Source of the DNA: Clostridiales bacterium UBA1380
GTDB lineage: Bacteria > Bacillota > Clostridia > Oscillospirales > CAG-272
Assembly (NCBI GenBank): GCA_002305445.1
Contig: DBRA01000016.1
Coordinates: forward strand, 1 to 7,570
Reading direction: 5' to 3'
DNA length: 7,570 nucleotides
Each line of letters begins with the position of its first letter. Positions within the stretch are counted from its first letter, which is position 1. Both the position numbers and the translations under genes were made by a program. Below the pieces are notes generated by a model. That model was given only the letters and a program-made list of their open reading frames with translations, was not told the origin of the DNA and made no database searches. Of this stretch, positions 1-6,408 are shown piece by piece.

Positions 1-11
1 AGAATAAATAA

Positions 12-17
12 ACGGAG
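12..17 (+). promoter_or_regulatory. Ribosome binding site of glgC
   Basis: The purine-rich ACGGAG lies 8 nt before the ATG at 26 and supports that start. Only 25 nt of upstream sequence are present, so the operon promoter, if it is here at all, is outside the window. Confidence 0.7.
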
Positions 18-25
18 TTAACGCC

Positions 26-1201
26 ATGTACAGAAAAAAAGAATGCATCGCAATGCTGCTCGCCGGCGGTCAGGGGAGCCGCCTCTCCCCGCTGACGGAA
101 AAAACGGCGAAGCCCGCCGTGCCGTTCGGAGGCAAGTACCGCATCATCGACTTCACGATGTCCAACTGCGTCAACTCCGGTATATACACCGTCGGCGTGC
201 TGACGCAGTACCAGCCACTCGCGCTGAACGAATACATCGGCAACGGCGAACCGTGGGACCTCGACCGTGTGGGCGGCGGCGTCATGGTTCTGCCGCCGTA
301 TCAGGGCAAGACCTCCGACTGGTACAAGGGCACGGCAAACGCGATTTATCAGAACCTCGCGTTCATACGGCGGTACGATCCGGATTATGTGCTCGTTCTG
401 TCGGGCGATCACGTGTACAAAATGGACTACTCGCTGATGCTCGATATTCACAAAGCGAAGAACGCCGACTGCACAATCGCGGTGCTCGAGGTGCCGCTCT
501 CGGAGGCGAGCCGTTTCGGGATCATGAACTCCGACGCCGACGACCGCATTTACGAGTTTGAGGAGAAGCCGAAGAACCCCAAATCCACAAAAGCGTCGAT
601 GGGGATATATATATTCAACCGCAGCGTGCTCGAGGATTATCTGATCCGCGACGAGGCCGACGGCACGTCGGCCAAGGATTTCGGCAAGAACATTATTCCG
701 AAAATGCTCGCCGACGGGATGAAAATGTATGCCTACCCATTCGACGGCTACTGGAAGGACGTCGGCACGATTGCGAGTCTGTGGGAAGCCAACATGGATC
801 TGCTCGGCGAAAAGCCGAAATTCGATCTGCACGACAGGGGCTGGCGCATATTCTCGCGAAACTACGCGAATCCGCCGCACTTCATCGGTGAGCAGGGACG
901 CGTTTCGAATTCGATCGTCACTGAGGGCTGCGAGATATACGGGCTTGTGGAAAACTCGGTGCTGTCCGACGACGTAATCGTGAAGCCGGGAGCGGTCGTG
1001 CGGGACAGCGTCGTCATGAGCGGCGTCACGGTCTGCGAGGACGCGAGTGTCAAATACTCGATAATCGACGCGGGAGTGATGATAGGAAAAGGTGCTTCGG
1101 TCGGCGGCGAGCGGACCGAAGGTGCCGGGATAACGGTCGTGGGCGGTGACATCACGATTGCGGACGGCACGACGGTGCCGAACGGCAGCTCATTATTCTG
1201 A
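26..1201 (+). CDS. glgC: Glucose-1-phosphate adenylyltransferase (ADP-glucose pyrophosphorylase), GlgC
   Basis: This gene encodes the enzyme that makes ADP-glucose and pyrophosphate from ATP and glucose-1-phosphate, the committed and usually regulated step of bacterial glycogen synthesis in the cytoplasm. The 391 residues match the usual length in Bacillota. The N-terminal nucleotidyltransferase domain shows the nucleotide-binding signature GGQGSRLSPLT (residues 14-24), then AKPAVPFGGKYR (28-39), WYKGTA (99-104), SGDH (126-129) with the metal/catalytic Asp128, FEEKP (178-182) with Lys181 matching the glucose-1-phosphate-binding Lys195 of E. coli, and YWKDVGT (242-248) with a second metal-binding Asp245. 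From about residue 292 to the end, hexapeptide-like repeats indicate the left-handed beta-helix domain that serves in oligomerisation and allostery. All catalytic landmarks are intact. The ATG at 26 is preceded by a good Shine-Dalgarno and places the GGxGxR motif at the normal distance from the N terminus. It heads the visible operon, 54 nt before glgD. The identification is firm; the allosteric effector cannot be read from sequence. Confidence 0.97.
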   Translation: MYRKKECIAMLLAGGQGSRLSPLTEKTAKPAVPFGGKYRIIDFTMSNCVNSGIYTVGVLTQYQPLALNEYIGNGEPWDLDRVGGGVMVLPPYQGKTSDWYKGTANAIYQNLAFIRRYDPDYVLVLSGDHVYKMDYSLMLDIHKAKNADCTIAVLEVPLSEASRFGIMNSDADDRIYEFEEKPKNPKSTKASMGIYIFNRSVLEDYLIRDEADGTSAKDFGKNIIPKMLADGMKMYAYPFDGYWKDVGTIASLWEANMDLLGEKPKFDLHDRGWRIFSRNYANPPHFIGEQGRVSNSIVTEGCEIYGLVENSVLSDDVIVKPGAVVRDSVVMSGVTVCEDASVKYSIIDAGVMIGKGASVGGERTEGAGITVVGGDITIADGTTVPNGSSLF

Positions 1202-1255
1202 CCCTATATAGGCGCGCAATTATATTAACGTCACGTAAAGAGAGGTATCGTCATA
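1202..1255 (+). other. Short glgC-glgD spacer with glgD ribosome binding site
   Basis: The 54-nt gap is AT-richer than the genes around it. It contains the purine run AAAGAGAGG (1237-1245), which ends 10 nt before the glgD ATG at 1256 and fits as its Shine-Dalgarno. I see no hairpin followed by a T-tract, so glgC and glgD are probably co-transcribed. Confidence 0.6.
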
Positions 1256-2389
1256 ATGTCTACCGCCGGTATAATTTTTTCCAATATACATGACAGCAAC
1301 CTGCCGGAACTGACGCGTATGCGCACAATGGGTTCCGTTCCGTTCGGCTGCCGCTACAGGCTCATCGACTTCGCGCTGTCAAATATGGTAAATTCCAACA
1401 TCTTCGACATAAACGTCATAACGCACTACAACTACCACTCGCTTATGGACCACATCGGTTCGGGCAAGGACTGGGATCTCGCGCGGCGCTCGGGCGGCGT
1501 CAAGCTGCTGCCGCCGTTTATATCGGCATACGACAACGGCCCGAACATGCAGTACTCGACTCGGCTGGAAGCCCTCAAGAGCATCAGCAACGCGATAAGC
1601 CAGTTTACGGACGACTACGTCGTTTTAAGCGACTGCGACATAATCTGCAACATCGACCTGAATGAGGTCATACGCGACCACATCGCGAACACCGCGGACA
1701 TAACCGTAGTAGTCAAGCGCATGTACCTGACGCAGGAATCCGCGCGCTCCAACGTCCTGTTCGAAGCCGACGAAAGCGGGCGCATTACCGACGTTTACAC
1801 CAACCCCAGCAATTTTTCCGGATATGCCGACGTATGTCTCAACATTTCGGTTATATCGCGGCGGTACTTACAGTCCTTCGTGCTCGATGCGATAGCGCAC
1901 AATTATACGTCGCTGACGCACGACATCATGGCGCGCAGTCTGAAAACGCGAAATTACAGAATCTACAAGTACGACGGCTATTTTGCCAGCGTATCGTCTT
2001 TCGCCGATTATTTCAGCCACTCGATGGAGCTGATCAGGGATCGCGAGGCGCACAACGCGCTGTTCGGCAACCGCAACCGTCCGATTTACACGAAGATACG
2101 GAACAGTCCGCCGACGTATTATGCCGAAGGCTCATGCGTCCGCAACTCGCTCATCGCCGACGGATGCCGCATAGACGGCGAGGTCGAAAACTCCATACTG
2201 TTCCGCGGCGTTAAAATCGGTAAAAACTCGCGTATAAAAAATTCGATACTGTTTCAGGATACCTTTGTCGGCGAAAACGTAACGCTCAACTGCGTCGTCT
2301 CAGATAAAAACGTGGTCATTCGCGACGGCAGGACTCTTTCCGGTCACGAGTCGCTGCCCTATTATATAAATAAAGGTAAACTGTTATGA
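1256..2389 (+). CDS. glgD: Glycogen biosynthesis protein GlgD, degenerate ADP-glucose pyrophosphorylase paralogue
   Basis: This 377-residue protein has the GlgC fold (an NTP-transferase domain followed by a left-handed beta-helix from about residue 294 to 357) but lacks key catalytic features. The GGxGxRL nucleotide loop is absent. The Lys of the AKP motif aligns with Met25, while VPFGCRYRLIDF (28-39) and LSNMVNS (41-47) remain recognisable. The SGDH motif has become DCDI (126-129), although an Asp (128) can still be aligned to the catalytic one. The glucose-1-phosphate Lys of the EKP motif aligns with Asn183 in YTNP (181-184). Studies of the Bacillus-type GlgCD system describe GlgD as a subunit that pairs with GlgC and modulates it rather than acting well alone; that role is inferred here from family membership. 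The start at 1256 has an AGAGG Shine-Dalgarno. The stop codon overlaps the glgA start in an ATGA. A GlgD gene next to glgC is typical of Bacillota and helps place the organism. Confidence 0.95.
   Translation: MSTAGIIFSNIHDSNLPELTRMRTMGSVPFGCRYRLIDFALSNMVNSNIFDINVITHYNYHSLMDHIGSGKDWDLARRSGGVKLLPPFISAYDNGPNMQYSTRLEALKSISNAISQFTDDYVVLSDCDIICNIDLNEVIRDHIANTADITVVVKRMYLTQESARSNVLFEADESGRITDVYTNPSNFSGYADVCLNISVISRRYLQSFVLDAIAHNYTSLTHDIMARSLKTRNYRIYKYDGYFASVSSFADYFSHSMELIRDREAHNALFGNRNRPIYTKIRNSPPTYYAEGSCVRNSLIADGCRIDGEVENSILFRGVKIGKNSRIKNSILFQDTFVGENVTLNCVVSDKNVVIRDGRTLSGHESLPYYINKGKLL
2372..2376 (+). promoter_or_regulatory. Ribosome binding site of glgA, inside the glgD 3' end
   Basis: AAAGG lies 9 nt before the ATG at 2386, within the last codons of glgD. 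Together with the ATGA stop/start overlap at 2386-2389 it supports this start and suggests coupled translation of glgD and glgA. Confidence 0.6.
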
Positions 2390-3822
2390 ACATATTGTTT
2401 ATCGGATCCGAGGCGCTTCCGTACGCTTCGACGGGAGGTCTCGGCGACGTCCTCGGATCGCTGCCGGCAGCCGTCAAAAGGACTCTCGGCGAGGGGTCCG
2501 ACGTCCGTGTCGTTATTCCGCTGTACTCTATAATCCGCGCGAGGTTCGGAGACGAGCTGTCGCTCGTCAGCGAGATAAACGTGAAGCTGTCGTGGCGCAA
2601 CCAGTACTGCGGCATCTACGAGACCGAAAGGGACGGCGTCAAGTACTACTTTCTCGACAACGAATACTACTTCAAGCGCACCGCGATGTACGGCAACTTC
2701 GACGACGGCGAGCGCTTCGCGTTCTTCGGCAAAGCGACGCTCGAGATGCTGCCGCACATCGGTTTCTGGCCGGACATCATACACGCGAACGACTGGCAGA
2801 CTGCGACATCGGTCATCTACCTCAAGCGCAAGTACGCGCACCTGACGGAGTACGCGTCGATCAAAGCGCTGTACACGATTCACAACATCGGCTATCAGGG
2901 CGTGTACGATTTCAACATTCTCAACGACATATTCGAGCTCAACTTCTGGGATCGCAGCATCCTCGATTACGACGGCATGCTGAACCTCACGAAGGGCGCG
3001 ATCGTCTGCGCCGACCGCGTCAGCACCGTCAGCCCGCGCTACGCCGAGGAGATCAAGACCGAGTACTACTCGAGCGGGCTGCACCACATCCTCCGATTGT
3101 ACGCCGATAAGCTGTCCGGCATCATAAACGGCATCGACGTCGACTATTACAACCCCGAGACGGATCCTTGCATCGAAGCGCGCTATTCCGCGGACGATCC
3201 GTCCGGCAAGAAGGTCGACAAAGCGGCGCTGCAGAAGCTGGCGGGGCTGACTGTGCGCGACGACGTACCCGTCGTCGCGATGGTGTCGCGGCTCGCGTCG
3301 CACAAGGGCTTCGACCTCGTGAAGTACGTTTTCGGCGAGCTTCTGGCGGGCGGCGACATGCAGTTCGTGCTGCTCGGCAAGGGCGAGTTCGAGTTCGAGT
3401 ACTTCTTCGACGAAATGGCAAAGCGCATGCCCGACCGCGTCGCGGCGATGCTCGTCTACGACAAGGATCTCTCCAAAAAGGTATACGCGGGCGCGGATAT
3501 CTTTCTGATGCCGTCGAAGTCGGAGCCGTGCGGGCTCGCGCAAATGATCGCGTCGCGCTACGGCACAGTGCCGGTCGTGCGCGAGACGGGCGGGCTTTAC
3601 GACACGATAAAGCCGTACAACAAGTACACCGGCACCGGAAACGGCTTCACCTTCACGAACTACAACGCGCACGACATGATGAACGTTCTGCGCGAAGCGG
3701 CGGCGCTGTGGCGCGAGCCGGACAAGTGGGAGCCTCTGATGAAACGCGCGATGAAAACCGACTTTTCATGGGACGCGTCGGCCGAAAAGTACGCGCAGCT
3801 CTACGAAAGCATGATAAAATAG
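2386..3822 (+). CDS. glgA: Glycogen synthase (ADP-glucose type), GlgA
   Basis: This GT5-family GT-B glycosyltransferase transfers glucose from ADP-glucose to the non-reducing end of an alpha-1,4-glucan. Its 478 residues are the normal bacterial length. The N-terminal GT5 domain opens with the glycine-rich loop STGGLGDV (residues 15-22). It is followed by HANDW (133-137), YTIHNIGYQG (163-172), VSTVSPRY (212-219) and NGID (248-251). The C-terminal Rossmann domain carries SRLASHKGF (301-309), with Arg302 and Lys307 matching the ADP-glucose phosphate-binding Arg300 and Lys305 of E. coli, and SEPCGLAQ (379-386), with Glu380 matching catalytic Glu377. RETGGL (399-404) follows. One departure is Ser15 in place of Lys15 of the E. 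coli KTGGL loop. I recall clostridial GlgA sequences in which this position is also not Lys, so I read it as a lineage variant rather than inactivation. It overlaps glgD by 4 nt and is followed by the largest spacer of the operon. Confidence 0.97.
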   Translation: MNILFIGSEALPYASTGGLGDVLGSLPAAVKRTLGEGSDVRVVIPLYSIIRARFGDELSLVSEINVKLSWRNQYCGIYETERDGVKYYFLDNEYYFKRTAMYGNFDDGERFAFFGKATLEMLPHIGFWPDIIHANDWQTATSVIYLKRKYAHLTEYASIKALYTIHNIGYQGVYDFNILNDIFELNFWDRSILDYDGMLNLTKGAIVCADRVSTVSPRYAEEIKTEYYSSGLHHILRLYADKLSGIINGIDVDYYNPETDPCIEARYSADDPSGKKVDKAALQKLAGLTVRDDVPVVAMVSRLASHKGFDLVKYVFGELLAGGDMQFVLLGKGEFEFEYFFDEMAKRMPDRVAAMLVYDKDLSKKVYAGADIFLMPSKSEPCGLAQMIASRYGTVPVVRETGGLYDTIKPYNKYTGTGNGFTFTNYNAHDMMNVLREAAALWREPDKWEPLMKRAMKTDFSWDASAEKYAQLYESMIK

Positions 3823-3927
3823 CTGAAATTTCATCCGCAGCCAATATAAACGATAATCGTCCGTTGATATTTTGCCGGACGCGCGATAAAAATATAACTT
3901 AAAGAATGATAGCATCGGGGATTATAA
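3823..3927 (+). promoter_or_regulatory. glgA-glgP spacer with weak internal promoter-like element and glgP ribosome binding site
   Basis: This 105-nt AT-rich gap is the largest non-coding stretch in the window. A -35-like TTGATA (3864-3869) lies 17 nt before a poor -10-like TAAAAA (3887-3892); TATAAC (3893-3898) is a better -10 but sits 23 nt away, too far for an ordinary sigma-A promoter. GGGG (3917-3920) lies 7 nt before the glgP ATG and can act as its Shine-Dalgarno. There is no hairpin followed by a T-tract, so read-through from glgA is expected. The promoter is a weak candidate; the ribosome binding site is more secure. Confidence 0.3.
3858..3881 (+). repeat. Perfect 6-bp inverted repeat (stem-loop) between glgA and glgP
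   Basis: CGTCCG (3858-3863) and CGGACG (3876-3881) are exact reverse complements separated by a 12-nt AT-rich loop, forming a GC-rich hairpin in an otherwise AT-rich spacer. It is followed by CGCGATAAAAATA on the + strand and by no T-run on either strand, so it does not look like an intrinsic terminator. It could slow RNA decay or mark a processing site between the synthesis and breakdown genes, or be chance. Confidence 0.4.
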
Positions 3928-6408
3928 ATGCAGAACAAATCACGTCCGGAAGCAAACGGAATTCTCCACGCGATAAACACAACCGTCACAAGCGAGACCG
4001 TGCGGGCGGAGCTTGACAACAAGCTCTCCCGCTATTTCGGCATCAAATCCGAAGAAGCCACCCAGGAGCAGATATATAAAGCCGTTATTCTGACGGTCAA
4101 GGACCTGCTGACGGTGAAAAAGACGGTCTGGAACGAAAAGGTTAAACAACACAGGGCGAAAAAGGTCTACTATATGTGCATGGAGTTCCTTGTCGGCAGG
4201 CAGCTCCGCAACAATTTATGCAATCTCGGCGTCACCGGCGCGTACCGCGCCGCCCTTGACGGGCTCGGAATCAACCTCGAGGACATATATGAGTTCGAAC
4301 CCGATCCGGGTCTCGGCAACGGCGGCCTCGGCCGGCTTGCCGCGTGCTTCCTCGACAGCCTGACTACGCTTGATTACCCGGCCTGCGGCTTCTCGATATG
4401 TTACGAATACGGTTTATTCAAACAGAAAATCATCGGATGCCAGCAGATAGAGCTCTCCGACGACTGGATGCCGGGCGGCGAGGGCTGGCTGATCGCGCGC
4501 GCGGACAAGTCGTATTCGGTCAAAATGGGCGGTCACGTCACCGAAAAATGGGAAAACGGCAGCTACTCGATAATATACGAGGATTACGAGGAAGTCAAAG
4601 CCGTCCCGTATGACATGATGATATCCGGGTACGGAAGCGAAGCCGTGTCGACGCTGCGCCTTTGGCGAGCGCGGGACGCGCATCCGAACATCAACATGAG
4701 CCTTTTCTCGCAGGGGCAGTATATAAAGGCGATGCAGGAGAACACGAACTCCGAGCTTATATCGAAGGTGCTCTACCCCTCCGACAACCACACCGAGGGT
4801 AAGCTCCTGCGGCTCAGCCAGCAGTACTTTCTCGCGTCCGCGTCGCTCCAGTCGATAATCGACGACCACCTCTCGGAATACGGCACGCTTTACAACCTCC
4901 CCGAAAAGATCGCGATACACATCAACGACACGCATCCGACGCTCGTGATCCCGGAGTTGATGCGGATATTGATGGACGTGTACTCGTACACATGGGACGC
5001 GGCGTGGAGCGTCGTGACCTCCGTCGTGTCATACACGAACCACACCGTTCTGTCGGAGGCGCTCGAGTGCTGGAACGCCGACCTCTTCAGCCTGCGCCTG
5101 CCGCGCATCTATATGATTATCAAGGAGATAAACCGCCGCCTCTGTGCCGACCTGTGGACGATATATCCTGGCGACTGGGACCGCATCTCGCGCATGTCGG
5201 TCGTCGCATACTCGCAGATAAGGATGGCGAATCTGTCCGTCGCGGCGGCGAACACCGTCAACGGCGTCTCGAAGCTGCACTCGGAGATTCTAAAGGATAC
5301 GCTGTTTAACGACTACTACAAGGCGATGCCATACAAGTTCACAAACGTGACGAACGGCATCGCGCATCGCCGGTGGCTCTGCCAGTCAAATCCGCAGCTG
5401 TGCGCGCTGCTCGACGAATGCATCGGTCCGCGCTACCGGCTCGAGCCGGAAAGGCTCTCCGACTTTTCCGCATTTGCAAACGACGCGTCCGTGCTCGATC
5501 GGCTTGAAGCGGTCAAGCGCGCGAACAAAGAAGCGTTCGCCAACTTCATCATGGACCGCACCTGTATCATGTGCGACGTCGAGTCGATATTCGACTCGCA
5601 GGTCAAGCGCATGCACGAGTACAAGCGACAGCTTTTAAACGTTCTGAAAATCATCTCGATGTACAACGAGCTGCAGGACAACCCGAATGCCGACATACCG
5701 CCGCAGACTTTCATCTTCGGCGGCAAGGCCGCGCCTTCGTACCACATGGCGAAGTATATTATCAGCCTGATTTGCAACCTCTCCCGCGACATCGAGCGCT
5801 CGCCGATTTTGCGCGACAGGATACGCGTCATCTTCCTCGAGGACTACAACGTCAGCCAGGCGGAGCTGCTTATGCCGGCGACGGATATATCCGAGCAGAT
5901 ATCGCTCGCGGGCAAGGAGGCGTCCGGCACAGGCTGCATGAAATTCATGATAAACGGAGCGGTGACGGTCGGCACGCTCGACGGCGCGAACATCGAGATG
6001 AAGGACGCCGTGGGCGGCGACAACATCTATATCTTCGGGCTGACCTCGGAGGAGGTCAACGACCTGTGGAAGCGCGGATACTCGTCGATCAACTACTACC
6101 GTTCGAGCGAGCGGCTGCGCCTCGCCGTCGACGCGCTCAACCGCGGCTTCAACGGCCGTTCCTTCACCGACATGGCGAATTATCTGCTCGCCGGCTTCGG
6201 CGGCATCGCCGACCCGTACATGTGCCTTGTCGATTTCGATTCGTATTACGCGGCGTATACGAAGGCCGTCGACGACTACGCGGACAGAGAATCGTGGCTG
6301 AAAAAATCGCTTGTCAACATCTCGGCGGCCGGGTACTTCTCGTCCGACCGCGCGATCGGCGAATACGCGGATAAAATCTGGCACATCGACCGGCTGACGG
6401 CAAAATGA
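3928..6408 (+). CDS. glgP: Glycogen/alpha-glucan phosphorylase, GlgP
   Basis: This PLP-dependent GT35 phosphorylase splits terminal alpha-1,4-linked glucose from glycogen or maltodextrin with phosphate, releasing glucose-1-phosphate. Its 826 residues match the family. In order one sees YYMCMEFLVGR (81-91), the glycine loop GLGNGGLGRLAA (128-139), YEYGLFKQ (159-166), a DTHP motif and YTNHT, TNGIAHRRW (475-483), QVKRMHEYKRQ (558-568) with Lys560, Arg561 and Lys566 at the phosphate/PLP side, FGGKAAP (597-603), and EASGTGCMKF (664-673) with Lys672 as the PLP Schiff-base lysine. The C terminus has the usual FSSDR and YADKIWHI. The family consensus at 670 is Asn (SGTGNMK) but here it is Cys. Cys158 also replaces the Arg usual in the GIRYEYG segment. 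All other catalytic landmarks are present, so activity is expected. The start has a GGGG Shine-Dalgarno 7 nt upstream. The TGA overlaps the start of the GH13 gene. Whether it prefers glycogen or maltodextrin cannot be told from sequence; the operon favours glycogen. Confidence 0.97.
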   Translation: MQNKSRPEANGILHAINTTVTSETVRAELDNKLSRYFGIKSEEATQEQIYKAVILTVKDLLTVKKTVWNEKVKQHRAKKVYYMCMEFLVGRQLRNNLCNLGVTGAYRAALDGLGINLEDIYEFEPDPGLGNGGLGRLAACFLDSLTTLDYPACGFSICYEYGLFKQKIIGCQQIELSDDWMPGGEGWLIARADKSYSVKMGGHVTEKWENGSYSIIYEDYEEVKAVPYDMMISGYGSEAVSTLRLWRARDAHPNINMSLFSQGQYIKAMQENTNSELISKVLYPSDNHTEGKLLRLSQQYFLASASLQSIIDDHLSEYGTLYNLPEKIAIHINDTHPTLVIPELMRILMDVYSYTWDAAWSVVTSVVSYTNHTVLSEALECWNADLFSLRLPRIYMIIKEINRRLCADLWTIYPGDWDRISRMSVVAYSQIRMANLSVAAANTVNGVSKLHSEILKDTLFNDYYKAMPYKFTNVTNGIAHRRWLCQSNPQLCALLDECIGPRYRLEPERLSDFSAFANDASVLDRLEAVKRANKEAFANFIMDRTCIMCDVESIFDSQVKRMHEYKRQLLNVLKIISMYNELQDNPNADIPPQTFIFGGKAAPSYHMAKYIISLICNLSRDIERSPILRDRIRVIFLEDYNVSQAELLMPATDISEQISLAGKEASGTGCMKFMINGAVTVGTLDGANIEMKDAVGGDNIYIFGLTSEEVNDLWKRGYSSINYYRSSERLRLAVDALNRGFNGRSFTDMANYLLAGFGGIADPYMCLVDFDSYYAAYTKAVDDYADRESWLKKSLVNISAAGYFSSDRAIGEYADKIWHIDRLTAK

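Noticed and set aside
1228..1236. ACGTCACGT in the glgC-glgD spacer as a possible operator
   Set aside because: It is only two copies of the self-complementary ACGT separated by one base, too short to claim a binding site.
3385..3402. Short tandem GAGTTC repeats in glgA
   Set aside because: They encode the Glu/Phe-rich stretch of a normal GlgA segment and do not extend beyond a few units, so no repeat element is implied.
2362..3672. Long open frame on the - strand opposite glgA (436 codons)
   Set aside because: It lies entirely antisense to an intact glgA with full motifs, and its translation is rich in Arg, Val, Ala and Asp without a recognisable domain. This is the usual mirror frame of a GC-rich gene with C/G-ending codons.
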